Below, piece by piece: positions 33,891-45,603 of a stretch of 64,000 nt of DNA (positions within the stretch are counted from its first letter, which is position 1; the number at the start of each line of letters is the position of its first letter). The translations under genes and the position numbers were made by a program. Below the pieces are notes generated by a model. It made no database searches and was not told where the DNA came from. It saw nothing but the letters and a program-made list of their open reading frames with translations. The DNA comes from Prinsepia uniflora. Its lineage: Eukaryota; Streptophyta; Magnoliopsida; Rosales; Rosaceae. The stretch lies in assembly GCA_032719365.1 (NCBI GenBank), contig CM064870.1, forward strand, positions 24,184,738-24,248,737. The letters are read 5' to 3'.

Positions 33891-34356
33891 TAGTGCTTTT
33901 AGGAGTGACTTATTTAACAAATTTTGAGAGTTCGAAAAAAAAGGTGAGGAAGTGAGCTAGACTGGGAAGAGCTCAAATTACAAATTCATTTCTAATTGCT
34001 ACCCATATTAGGACTTATTAGTAAAATAAGCATATAAATGCTCAATTTCCTAATTAATAATAGGTTTATATACTTGGGCTTACGAGTCGGATTTATATGG
34101 TTTGTCAGGTCAGACTTACCAAACTCGGGTTTATTTGATTTAAATACCCTAAGCCTAAGTTCAACCTGCTAACTTTCTGGCCAATTTGGGCCATGACCTA
34201 TATCGGGTCGAGTCAGGTTTATATGTTTGGTATCCTTACCCATTCAACAAAAATCACATAGCTTCAAAGGCAATTTGGTTTTTCATTCTGCATGATTAAA
34301 GCTTGGCGATGTTGATGAATGGTAAGGTTCTTTTTGCCTTATCCAGTAGAGTGGAT

Positions 34357-37046
34357 ATTACAAGACCCACCCTGGAAAAAAGAGCCATGAAAACCGTACC
34401 CGGTCATGCTTCCGCTCGACAATTAAGAGACATTTCTAATGTAACTTAGGACTATGACTCCTAACACGAAATTTTATCAAACAAGGGATATAACCAAACA
34501 TAAATCGCTCTCCAAGGGTCACCGCCCACATAAACCTACTGATTCTAGAGGCAAGGTAGACCCGGTTTGATAACCCTAACCTCAATCATAATCTAGGGCA
34601 ATGAAATATCTCAACAGCCAATAACCCTTTCGGCTAACAACCATGACTAGCTAGTAACTCATCGAATTTGCTAACTCCTTCTGAGTCCCGGACCGATATC
34701 CTAACTCATACGAAAGTCCCGATTTAGTATCCCAACTCATCTAGAGTTCCACTTTGATGTGCCAACTTTTCTAGAGTTCTAATCCAATATCTGAATTGTC
34801 TAGTGTTCTAATCCGATATCCTGACTTGTCTAGAGTGTATTGCGGGATCATCCCTCAAAATGTCTGAACCTAGTCGTAGTTTATACTCATTCTGGTGTAT
34901 AACAGTAAGTAAAATCCACGAGATGTTGAAAAAGAAGTGCCCTTCAACAAATTTTGGCTATGAACAAAGGAAAACGGAACATTACGCATAGCTAAATTCA
35001 AGGATAAAGCTCAAACACACATGTCCTACGTGCAAGCTTCCCAACCAAGGAAGCACCAAGTCCACCGAACCCTTAAAGTATAGCGTTACCTAAGCTCCCT
35101 TAACCATTGGTCCAAAACATGCCCTAAAAAAAGTCAATAAATCTGGATTATGCATAAGCGGGGCTCTAAACAGACCCAAAAGGCCTCGAAACCATAAAAA
35201 ATGGCTTTGGGAGGTCAAACAAATATGGGTATGAGCCATTGTGGGTCATGGAACGACCCCACATGCCTGCACGTGCCGACTGAAAGCCACTAGAGCTGCC
35301 ACGCACTGTTACACCCATCCACGCATCTGTGGACAACCCCACATGCGCTCATGCGCCCTGACGTGGAGCCCATGTGTGACAGGACCTATCCTTCATTAGC
35401 AAGGAAACTAAACCGGTCCTGCTCTCGTCTAACAACTCTTGTTAGACAAGGAATATTATTTACTTTAATCATGTTCATATTTAATTCAATTAGCCCAAAC
35501 TAGACCATCCTTGTGGGATTTCAGCCCACGTCTGACCCACTTCCCCGACAAGACGAAGGATTTAATAATTAAACCCCATTGTTTTCCGTACTTTCCTAGG
35601 TTTACCACTTATCACTATATTTCTTATAATTTAATTCATACATAAAGCCCATATGTTCACATCCCAATGACAATATTTTTAATAGTTCATTGGATATGTT
35701 TATGTTCACAAATACTTATTTATTTGTTTCCTTAATTTTCACAATTTTCCATTCAACCCAAATTGTGTTATAATTTCACACTAATTATATATTCATATGC
35801 AAAAGATATATACCACATTTATATAAATAAAGTATATGCATGTGCATTTCATTACTCACCAACAAAATACCACAAAACATATAACTCTTACTTCCAAATT
35901 ATACAATCATAACCTCTCATAAAACCGTAGGTTTTCATTGTCATTTCACCAAGATATTTCTTATCCAAATTCACTAATAGACGGAGCATAAATAAAGAGT
36001 AATTAGATCGTTAAATCCCCTAAAAATTAAGCTACACTTATGAAAGGGGTTTACAAGAAATTAGTGTTTGATTATTAGGTAATTGATAGGTTGCAAGGAA
36101 TCAGTGTGACTAGATTAAGATACGATTTGGGTAAAAGAAACAAATATTAATTGAGATAGTAATGGTTAACAGTAACGGAAGTAAGGTCTCGATTAAGGAC
36201 AAATTATTAACTTTCACAACTTGTTGAGAATAGTGGGTCGGATGTGGGATGTTTTCCCGCGAGGGTGGATTTAGTTTGGTTAGATTAGTAAGAGTTGAGT
36301 GGGATTAAAATGGGTAAGATCCTTTGTTTGACAAAGGTTGTCAGACGGGAGCAGTACTAGTCCAAATATCAAGAAAATGTGGGATGGGTCCTTTCAGATT
36401 GGCTACTGGAGAAGACGACTAGAGCCGTCATGTGTCGTTGTCTAGTTCACTGAACCTTTGCTGGAAAAAGCTATTGATTTCCGAACCTCCAAGCTTTTCC
36501 AGATTCGTCAAAACTCAACCATTTTCGATATTCTACACTTGTAAATCCATCTACTCATCAAGATCAATCCAAATTTAAACTCAAATTTGAGAAATCGTAC
36601 TTGGTTTAGTTAGAAATTTGTCAAGAAATTTCGCGATCCATACGCTTCTCGACCCGCCGTCCTTGGTGGTGCTCTAACCTCAACCTTGGTACCAAAATGT
36701 TCCCAAGGTCATGGGGATTCCATTTCCGACCATCGAAATTGACCCAAAAGTGGGTTGGTGGTGGTGGTAGGGTACATTGGTGGCACCGCAAAGAGAGAGA
36801 GAGAGAGAGAGAGAGAGTGGAGAGAAAAAATTCTAAATAATATCTAGCCAATTTGTCAAGAAAATTTCCAGCGTGTTGTTTGTTTATGAACTCGTAAATT
36901 CGAGATCTATGCAATGGTCTAAGGAAAACATCCATAAATGTCTCCAATAAAACCTAACTAATGTGCCCCTTTCTAAATAAGTGCCAAATCATCCTTTTCC
37001 AAATAAATTCTCAAAATGGCCCTAATATCTGATCAGGATCGTTACA
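34357..37046 (-). mobile_element. Decayed antisense long LTR with an internal insertion
   Basis: It ends with GATCGTTACA at 37046, the LTR start in minus sense, and has an ACAAGACCCACCCTGG remnant at 34357. Imperfect 35-bp repeats around CCGATATCC/CTAGAGTTC lie at 34680-34840, where other LTRs have hairpin arrays. CACGC/CATGCGC words (35260-35375) look like a C-to-T decayed version of the GGCGCGTGG block. The unit is interrupted at 35377-36396 (separate entry). The splice-like motifs of the better LTRs are not recognisable. Boundaries are approximate. Confidence 0.45.
35377..36396. repeat. 1020-bp inverted-repeat unit with LTR-end-like termini
   Basis: Left arm 35377-about 35580 and right arm about 36190-36396 are diverged reverse complements of each other over about 200 bp (TGACAGGACC.ATCC against TGAAAGGACCCATCCC, then CTGCTCYCGTCTRACAAC, GACAAGG/AACAAAGG, CCCAAACTA/CCAAACTAAA, a GACCCACT word, and TTAATAATT). 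Both termini resemble the U5 end of the long LTRs. The centre (about 35600-36180) is AT-rich and non-coding. No target duplication is visible. Either two opposed LTR fragments or a foldback element built from LTR ends. Confidence 0.5.
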
Positions 37047-37405
37047 CGATCAGTTGTAACCTCGTGCCTTGGGTCCATCGAAAACATCATTGGTGGCTGC
37101 AATGTTTTCTGGGGTTTTCTGCCATGAACTACTTCAATAGTGAGCTTTGACTACAAATGACTGGCACATTTAGTCTCGCCTTGGCCAAACAAAGCTAATG
37201 AATGTTGTCTCGCAAGTTGTATTGATCAGAATCGTAGGTAGCGGTAAGGATTTTATCGTTCGAGGCTCCAATTGCATGATCTACGGTTAGCCTCGTTGGT
37301 GATGGTAGCAGGAATGAGGTCATTTTGATGAGTGGAGATGATTAGATGTGATGATGAGGCCGTTTGTAGTCGGAGATGGGGATGGGGTTGGAGGTGGTGG
37401 TGGGG

Positions 37406-37952
37406 GAGTAGCCCAAGATCTTATAAGGCACAAATTGTAGTTGTGCTTTTCTGATGTGGGACACTTTCCTCACATCTCAACACGCCCTCTCACGTGTGGC
37501 AGATTTTCCTGTCTGTCACGTGATGATTTGATTGGGTATGTGTGACACGTGTGACGGTTAAGCCAATCACGTGAGATAACCCCGCTCTGATACCATGTAA
37601 GAAATTGAGGTTCCACCCCAAAACCAATTGGCTATGGGGGGAGTAGCCCAAGATCTTATAAGGCACAAATTGTAGTTGTGCTTTTTTCGATGTGGGACAT
37701 TTTCTTCACATCTCAACACGGCCCCTCACATGTGGCGGATTTTCCAGCCTATCACGTGACGATTTGGATGGGTACGTGTGACACGTGTGACGGTTAAGCC
37801 AATCACGTGAAATAACCCGCTTTGAAACCATGTAAAAATTTGAGGTTCCACCCCAAAACCAATTGGCAATGGGGGGAGTAGCCCAAGATCTTATAAGGCA
37901 CAAATTGTAGTTGTGCTTTTCGATGTGGGACATTTTCCTCACATCTCAACAT
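37406..37952 (+). repeat. Tandem repeat of a 235-bp unit (two full copies and a partial third)
   Basis: GAGTAGCCCAAGATCTTATA begins at 37406, 37641 and 37876, giving a period of 235 bp twice. Each full unit holds GTTGTGCTTTT, GATGTGGGACA, CACGTGTGACGGTTAAGCC and TTGAGGTTCCACCCC. The third copy stops after TCACATCTCAACA near 37950. Differences between copies are single bases and one or two short gaps, so amplification is fairly recent. Function unknown. Confidence 0.9.
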
Positions 37953-40900
37953 GTATTGCAAAGAAAAGATGACAAAGGGCTTTGGGGAGAGAAGGGGATC
38001 AATTAAAAGCAGAGAGAGAAGATGAAAAAATAAAATGGTTTACTCGTTCATAATGAAAATAGAAGGGAATAAAAGAAATAATTAATTAAATGAAAAGGAA
38101 ATTAATTAGAAATAAAAATGAAATATTTTGAGGGCAATTTTCTAAATTTTCAAAAATAGTTTATAATGAAAATTCTAATGAGTTTGGTTTTGTCGTTTCG
38201 AATTCCATTTCGAAATTTTCTACTGTTTCTTCATTTAATTGGAAATTTTTCAAAGTCAATTTTTTGAAATAACACCTTCATGGTCAATTCGACATAATTT
38301 TGATAATCAATGATAAAAGAGTAAGTTGGTAATTTACTGATTCCGACTTTAAATATCAGGACGGATATGTTCCAATAGAAAAATTAGAATGAAATGAAAA
38401 GCACATAAAAAAGGCAAATGAAATTGAAAGGAAAAAAATAGAAGCTCAAAATAAAAAGTTAAAGACAAATGGAAAGCAAAGCAAAAGAAAAATGAAAAGT
38501 AAAAAGTATAATGAAAAGCAAAAGAAATTGAAAGGGAAAAAAAATTAGAAGTTAAAAAAAATATAAAAACAAGATAAAGGATTGGAAAAAAGAAAATAAA
38601 AACGGATTTAGCCATACACTTAAAAAAAAAATTAAGAACGGATTTAACCATACACTTAAAAAAAAAAAAAGATGCATTGGGCCATCCCTTTGTTTGGGGT
38701 TGGGGGGGTTTGTTTTGTTGGTTTGGGGTGGGTGGGGGTGTTAAAGGGTGGAAGAAGGTAGTCGCCATGTTGGGTTTAGGGAATGGAGGTAAGACAACAT
38801 AGAAATACAAACTTTTACTTGCTTTTCTAACGACATGTGAAGAGAATCATCTCAAGAGAAAACATGATGTAGGGATAAATATATCATATACGGTTTATAG
38901 AGGGAATTTGTGCATACATACTTCATCAATATGGGGCATGATTACAAAAGTCTTTACAGCAAACTCTATTCAAGATTTCCAACAAATTGAGAGATATGAG
39001 ATTTGCACGCTTATTAAGGTTGCTATAAGTAATTGAATTCAAATTACTTTATATACCATTAAAATATTTGATCAATGGACACGAATAAGAGATTAGTATC
39101 TTGTTTCCATACACATAACTAAAGATACACAATTTAAAAGCAAAGAAGTAACTGTTTTATTTTTCGACAAAAAGACATTATATTTAGACATATATTTTAA
39201 TAATTGTATACTGGCAACGTTTCATGCCAAATTTTGAATGAGCTGAATAAATGTGTCGGTAATAGTATTGCATTAGACATGTATTTTAAAAATGTGCTCT
39301 ACGATGATCAGGACAAAACTTACTATCCAATGGCAAAACTTATTATCCAGTGGTACTTTAAGAATCATGCATTGCTCTATGCACAGGACTTGCTTTATAG
39401 TAGCACATAAATCCATATTCCGAAAAAATGTGCTTGGTGTTGTACGGTGGCACACTAATAAATCATGCTCTATAGTGGCACATAAAACCATGCTCATGAA
39501 ATTGCGCTATATTGTGATACATAAAACCATGTTTCTATCTGATCCAAAAAAAAAAAAAAAAAAACCATGTTTCTAAAATTGTGCTCTGGAGCATAGAATG
39601 CCCTATTTCAAAATACATACTTAGGGCCACAAATAAATTGTGTGTTTTGTTGAATGACTTTTAACAATTCGTGATTTTTTAACAATAAAGGTAAAAGTTC
39701 AAAATCTAAGTATTAACCGTTGTGCTCAAAACGGTTTTAAACATGAATTTTTTTTCTTGTACTCTCCAAGGATACAAATATTGGTTTCAATATGCGAGAA
39801 TTAACAAGCACAAATATCATATTCGTGCTCTATAAATTGTGGTTTTAGCCAAGTCTTTAGTACCATTGTTAATGTTTTCTCCTCGGCACTCATGTTGGTT
39901 AGTAAAAAGGTACCACTTTGAGTCTCTTTTCATTTAGAGATATATAAAATTGATTTTCTATTTGTTTTAATTTATTTGATAATTAGTATGAAATATTTAT
40001 TTTCACTTTTTTTAAAAAAAATTTGATCTTTAAGCCTACTAGAAAGCCTATAATGGCTTCGTTGGAATATGTAGTTTTCACCATCCTGTGTTTTATAGAA
40101 TTTTATTAATTTAAATTATAGAAAGTTAAAAGGTGTAGAGAGAATTATTTTATTGAGGTGGATGGGAGTGATCAAAGGTTATATTTAAGGTAATGTTTTA
40201 TGCTGGCTATTCACAAGTCATTTATTTATTTAAGTTGTTGGTGTGTTCGGCTCTCTGTGAGGTCATTCTGTTGTTGGATCAAGTTTAAGTAATTTTATGA
40301 AAGACGGTTCACCGCAGAATATTAATTTTTTCTTGATCTTCGTAATATCGAATTGAAGAAGTCTTGATCTTACACAAATGAACCTAGAGACTTCGAATAC
40401 TTAATTTTATAAATAATAGTAGGGCATTTCTTACATTTTTAACTGTAGGCCTTCGCCTTCCTCTCATATGAGGACCTTGGACCGAACCTGGTTTGCCCTC
40501 CTAGCTGGGTAATTAAAGTGTAATGCATGCAGCTGGGTATATAGCTAGCTCATCATGATTATACCAGACCCAGATGGACCAAAGTATCAAGCCCTAGATG
40601 AATAGATCGACAATACACATCAATAAAGTGGGCCAACATCCTAAAAATTAGACTTCCATAGGCACTGTGTTAATGTATGTGATGAGATTTTGTTAATAAG
40701 AGACATGTTTGAGGGTGGGGAACATATATATATATAGATGGAATATGGACCACGCTTATTCAACACACCCAATTAACCCTAATAACTTATAATGTTAGTG
40801 AATTCATTTGTTGAAAAAAAAAAAACCCAAATGGTATAATAACACGATTATAGGAATAGAACTTTGGCAGGTAGTTCTCATCTAAATCTTCATTAATTAC

Positions 40901-41208
40901 ACCATCGCTTGTGATTGAGAATATCCCTAATTTTTTAATCACTTGATTATATCAAATTTAGATATTAACTAATCTTGTGTAAAAACATTGGTGGTTTTGA
41001 ACTGTTGAAGAGATCATAGGCCCGGCCTACCTAAGCATTGAGCCACAAGTCAGCTGCCCAATCTTAAAAGTTCTGGATTGGGCCTTTCGGATGCATTCCC
41101 ACCATTTCCGAACAGTAATGGTCCCTCAGCCCAAAAGAAAAATGGAATTCATTCATTTCTTTCGCCCACTTCAGTTATTTAGAAGAAATTTGTAAAAAGA
41201 TTATTCAG
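37953..41208. other. Intergenic DNA, largely A+T-rich, with purine-rich low-complexity stretch
   Basis: 38370-38660 is an A/G-rich run (GAAATGAAAAGC-like words) that reads as a false 153-residue Phe-rich protein on the minus strand. 39360-39590 contains imperfect repeats of GGCACATAAAxCCATG and an A19 run (about 39546-39564). No gene is supported. Confidence 0.6.
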
Positions 41209-41214
41209 TTTATT
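41209..41214 (-). terminator. Candidate poly(A) signal of the WRKY gene
   Basis: AATAAA on the minus strand, 155 bp after the stop codon, in AT-rich DNA. Confidence 0.35.
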
Positions 41215-41368
41215 TATCTGAATAAAATTAGAAAAATAAAATAAAAATAAAAACTACATATCAGTTTCTTCATGAAATATATCAGTCTACTTAAAGATGT
41301 TACACAAACACTTGTCTTTCTCACACATAGCTCAAAACTCAAATGAATTTATCATGCTAATTATATAA

Positions 41369-42593
41369 TTAGGATTCAAATCTAGGATCATCAAACGTGA
41401 AGTTGGGGAACAATTGATGATCCTCCTGACCAAATGGGAACCCAAAATCAACCGTGGGAGAGTTTGCAGCAGAAGTTGCAACTGAAATTATCTCCGCAAT
41501 CTGATCCGACTCACCACCCTGAAAATTCTGGTTGTCACCTCCGAAGCCAGACACCGTCGGCATTGCGAAATAGTTGTGCACAGAAGGTGTGGTGCCGGCC
41601 AAAAATGGCGGAGAAAAACTACCCACAAAATTGTTGTTGATCAATGAGCTAGGCAACATTTCGCCATCGGGGGCTAAGCCTTCAGTTATGACTCTAAGTC
41701 CGTTTGAGATGTTTAGTAACATAGGTTGTATTTGTTGCTGAGGTCCAAACGCTGCCATTTGGGATTCTGGCCTGTTGGGCAACGATGATGTTGGTGGAGG
41801 GGGACTCGTTGTGCCGGAGGCTTGCTTACATGTGTGCCTCCCTCTGTAAGTGATTTCCAAAATGGTGGGGTCCTCGTCAGAGCGTTGCACTTGCTTCGTG
41901 GCCAAACAACCTTGAACATTTCGATGTGTGCATCTATAGTAGCCTCTGTTGTAATCATATACAATTTTAGTAATTTAAAACTGAATATCACTTGAAATTA
42001 ATTTATGTGGTAGGGAACAAGCTAGTTACCTTGGATATTTGGCTCCAAGAATGTCCTTTTGGCCATACTTCCTCCAGCTATAGCCATCATCAAGAGGACC
42101 CTCGAGCCCCAAACCTGAAGTAACTCTTATCTGTTGTGTCCACGTGGGCATGCTTTTTCTGCAATGTATAATAGAGTAATTTGTCAATTTTTAGATCTCC
42201 ATACTATAACAATAGCCGTGAGCATGAAAATATGTGTTACCTCTTCCTTGAGGAATCTTCCCTGAATTCCCGATCGGAGTCTTCACTCCGGGGGCTTCCA
42301 TTTAGAGAATGTGGGGGAGACTCAACAGGTCGAATGGCGGCAAGAGCAGCCGGCTGCCGGTAGTCTCCGCTGACTGTGTCTGAGCTACCGGAATTGAGAG
42401 TGGAAAGGGCCTTTTCGAAGGAACCTATGATCTGTTGAAGCAATAATTCTCGGGTTGCGTGAGAGGAAGAAGGAACATTGAGATGGATCTGAAGCTGCCT
42501 AGCTAGCTCCCTGCCTTGTGCAAGCTCATTTACAAGACTCTTGCGATCCCATTGCACGTTGCAGTTGTTGTTGTTGTTGTTGTTGTTCTCCAT
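41369..42593 (-). CDS. WRKY: Group III WRKY transcription factor, WRKY41/53-like (exons 42593-42241, 42158-42030, 41945-41369)
   Basis: Family role: nuclear factor binding W-boxes (TTGAC), typically in defence, senescence and stress responses. Seen: 352 residues. The N-terminus has an eight-residue Asn run (3-10), then a Leu-rich helical region with WDRKSLVNELAQGRELARQL. The WRKY domain has WRKYGQK at 146-152 and a zinc finger C166-X7-C174-X23-H198-X-C200, the C-X7-C-X23-HXC pattern that defines group III. The C-terminal third is Ser/Pro/Gly-rich and acidic, as in activation regions. The 82-bp and 84-bp introns have GT-AG ends, both phase 2; the second splits the Arg codon of YPR, the conserved R-type intron position. 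WRKY41/53/30 relatives are nearest by eye; which one needs a tree. Confidence 0.95.
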
Positions 42594-42754
42594 GATTATA
42601 TGTTTAACAAAATAAGCAAAACCACATGGGTTTTGAAAATAATTAAAGATCTGAAATCTGAATGAAAAACCAAGATAAAGGCATGGGAGTTTAGCAAAAC
42701 AAAGACATGGGTTTTAAGAATATTTGGCAAATGAATTTGTGTTTTGAAGGATCT

Positions 42755-42775
42755 GATGATGATGATGATGAAGTT
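42755..42775. repeat. (GAT)n microsatellite in the WRKY leader or promoter
   Basis: Six to seven TGA/GAT units about 165 bp upstream of the WRKY start codon. Confidence 0.85.
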
Positions 42776-42864
42776 GAAGAAGGAGAGGGAGAGATGGTTA
42801 TGGGATTTAAAGGAGGGTGGTTTTTGAATCTTAGAAAGTGAGGGAAGGAATACTACAGAGAAGT

Positions 42865-42870
42865 TTGACT
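42865..42870. promoter_or_regulatory. W-box-type TTGACT upstream of the WRKY gene
   Basis: TTGACT lies about 270 bp upstream of the start codon; AGTCAA (its complement) recurs near 43357 and 43657. Many WRKY genes are auto- or cross-regulated through such sites. Six-base words are common by chance, so this is weak. Confidence 0.25.
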
Positions 42871-42875
42871 GCGAA

Positions 42876-43857
42876 AATCAAAGTGACCGGATTTTCTCCA
42901 TGGAAGACCAGTCTTCGGTCATAGGAATTACAAGTTCTAAACTATGAGTAAGAGGTCCAACTGCTGACTGTTTCAGCCCTTCCCCTCTCCATCACATACG
43001 ATAATTAACCTAACTTAATTATATCATTATGGCCACGGTTTTTTGTATTAGGTGAAATTAGACATGAAGAAAATTACCCACTTTAAACTTTTTAATTTTA
43101 TGATTTTTAAATTATTTATTATTATCTCGTTAAACAAGTTAAATATGTATACTTATCAATTATAATCGGCTAATAATTGAGGAATAATAACAATGCAATT
43201 TCTCCAAAATCATAAATTTAATTCTTAATATTGCATGAATTTTTATCAATATCATAATTAAAAAAAATATATTTTTTGTTTTAATTCTTATTAGGGATAA
43301 TAAACATGACATTCAACAACAAAAAGGCAATTGATTAGAAGATGAAAGAAAAGAAAGTCAATGATTAAGCAAAAGAGGATGGGAGACCAAAGAATCTTCA
43401 AACTTAGGTACGCGTTGTTTCGATACAAGTGATACTAATACAGCTAGGTCTATACTAGATACCCTAATCATATGAGGCAAATGGAGATGACATACACTTG
43501 ACGTCGTATTCAAAACTTTGCTTACGTTAACTCCTCGCATTGGATTGGTTACCCTTCATTTCAAACAGACAAGAACTACCTCAGGCCCAAAAACCCAACA
43601 AAACCAAATGATAATCAAATAACTCACTGCTTAATTACGTGATTAAAAATAAAAATCAGTCAAATTGTCAGAGAACTTGCTACTTATTTTCTGGGCTTAT
43701 TTATTAATAGAATAAATTACATTTTAATAATTTGCACTTTAGACATTTTAATAGTTCATATATAACCTTTCAAATGTTTCAATTTCTACAAAAAAAAAAA
43801 ATTCAAATCGTTATTCCTGAACACAGTTTGATAATAATGCCTAATCCTACTCCTATT
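42876..43857. other. AT-rich intergenic DNA upstream of the WRKY gene
   Basis: No gene or mobile element is recognised before the LTR relic that starts near 43858. Confidence 0.5.
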
Positions 43858-45603
43858 TGACAAATAAATCGAAGATCCGAAATTATCCAATTTCTGTCAA
43901 ATAAGGGATAACGGTACTAATGTCCCGCTCATGCCTCCACCACTAGATCTGCCCCGAACTCTCTATAATGACATGTAGGGTCAACAAAACCATTAAAAGT
44001 ATGAATGGACAAAAATAATCATTTGAAAATTCATTTTTTAGAAAATAAACATTTCTCCTATAATTCTAAAACATGCATACATAAAGTAAAACATAAATAA
44101 CCAGATTGCAATTCAAATCAAACCATGAACTATGAGACTCACAAATTATAAGATGTATCAAAAGCTCGTGGCCACATTTCCCTTAAATCCATATTTATCA
44201 AATTATGTGAAACCATCTGAACACAAATATCAGTAACCAAACACAATTAATCCTCAAATACTCTGGTATCTGTCACGATGATCAATCAGTGCTACGCATA
44301 GGCAAACTTGGGAACTGCACTCTCGCATCATCCGAGTCATCTCCGGAAACAAAGTCAACATCTGGGTGGTAACCTAGGAACATGTTCACATTCAGAGTGT
44401 ACTAGCATCCCCGAGAACAAACAACCTTGACTAGTATTCTCTGGCACTGGAGCGATACTTAACCATGACATCCCTGGGAATAAGTCTCCAAACTAACGTA
44501 CAAGAAATGTCATACTGTGACCTCTTCGGGATTTCCAATTGACGTCTGGAAGGAATAATATCACATGAGGATAGTTAACCGTGGAAACAATAACAAAACC
44601 AAGAAAATTTGGGTTTACATAAATTCTTGACTCAAAACCAATTCAAAATATTTCCAAACTCGAGCTTGAGCCTAAAACACTGTTTCCACAAAATTCCGTA
44701 AAAATTTGTGTCCAGAAACCAATAAAATCGTGAATAAATATTTTAAGTCCGGAAAATCATCACAACACAATAAAAATTATTTACTTAGACCATTACAATC
44801 AAAATCATGCAATAAAACATTTAAAAGTTTTAACTATGCATGCATCATAGTTTATAAAACAAATGTCCACTTAGAGTCCATCCAAGTTCAATTCTGAGCT
44901 GTACGCCCCTCCAAAGTCACGGGAGCTATCTGGCCTATCAAAAATTAAAATCAAGGTCACTAGTGACCAGAAACCGGCGACGCGGCACGCGCCCTCACAT
45001 GCTACCTAGGCTTCCTGCTACTCGGCCTCATGTGCCTGTAGCCGCAATCGTAAGGCTAGTTGCCTTTAACCCCCAACCTGGTCGACCGTGACCTGCAACC
45101 AGGTACCGACTCGGGCTACTCAACCTGGTCCAAAAACCACCATTTCACGTCTGTTTCTCACCATTTAAGCAGCCAAATGTATCTAAACACTCTTAGTAAT
45201 AGTTCTATGTCCTCAAAATAAGAAAATCTCACTTTGATTTCAAGGCTTAGTTTTTCGACTTTCGACCAATCTTCAAACTTTCATTCCAAATTTTTTTCGC
45301 ATCCAAACTTTCATGTTTCTAGCTAGAAATGATCATAGGGACTCAACTAAGGTCTGAGAAGGCTTGGTTTTAGGCTTGGAGGCTACGAATTGGTTCAAAC
45401 GAAGAGTTTTGATTTCTCAGATTTTTGGGTTTTTCGAGGTCAGTTCTTCCCCTTCTTTTCTTGGTTCTATTTCTCTTCTCTCTTCCTCTTTGGTTCTCTT
45501 TTCTTCCTTCTCATTTTTCTCTTTTTTTTTTCTTCTCGTTTTTTCTTTCTTCCCTGTTTCTTTTTGCTCTTGGGTTTTTAGTTTGTAATTTCAACACATC
45601 AAC
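43858..45603 (-). mobile_element. Decayed antisense LTR fragment
   Basis: The order of blocks matches the LTR at 30120-33027: CTGTCAAATAAGGGATAAC with GCTCATGCCTCCxCC (43896-43950, like 30215-30265), GAATGGACAAAAATAA (about 44004), CTATGCATGCAT...AAATGTCCACTTAGAG (44836-44878, like 31279-31320) and a CGCGGCACGCGCCCTCAC block (about 44979-44998). Both splice-like words are mutated here (GTATGAATGGAC and GTCCACTTAG). The next LTR begins at 45604 and cuts it short. Confidence 0.55.

Noticed and set aside
38349..38810. 153-residue Phe-rich minus-strand protein
   Set aside because: A/G-rich low-complexity DNA; no family resemblance and no splice or promoter support.
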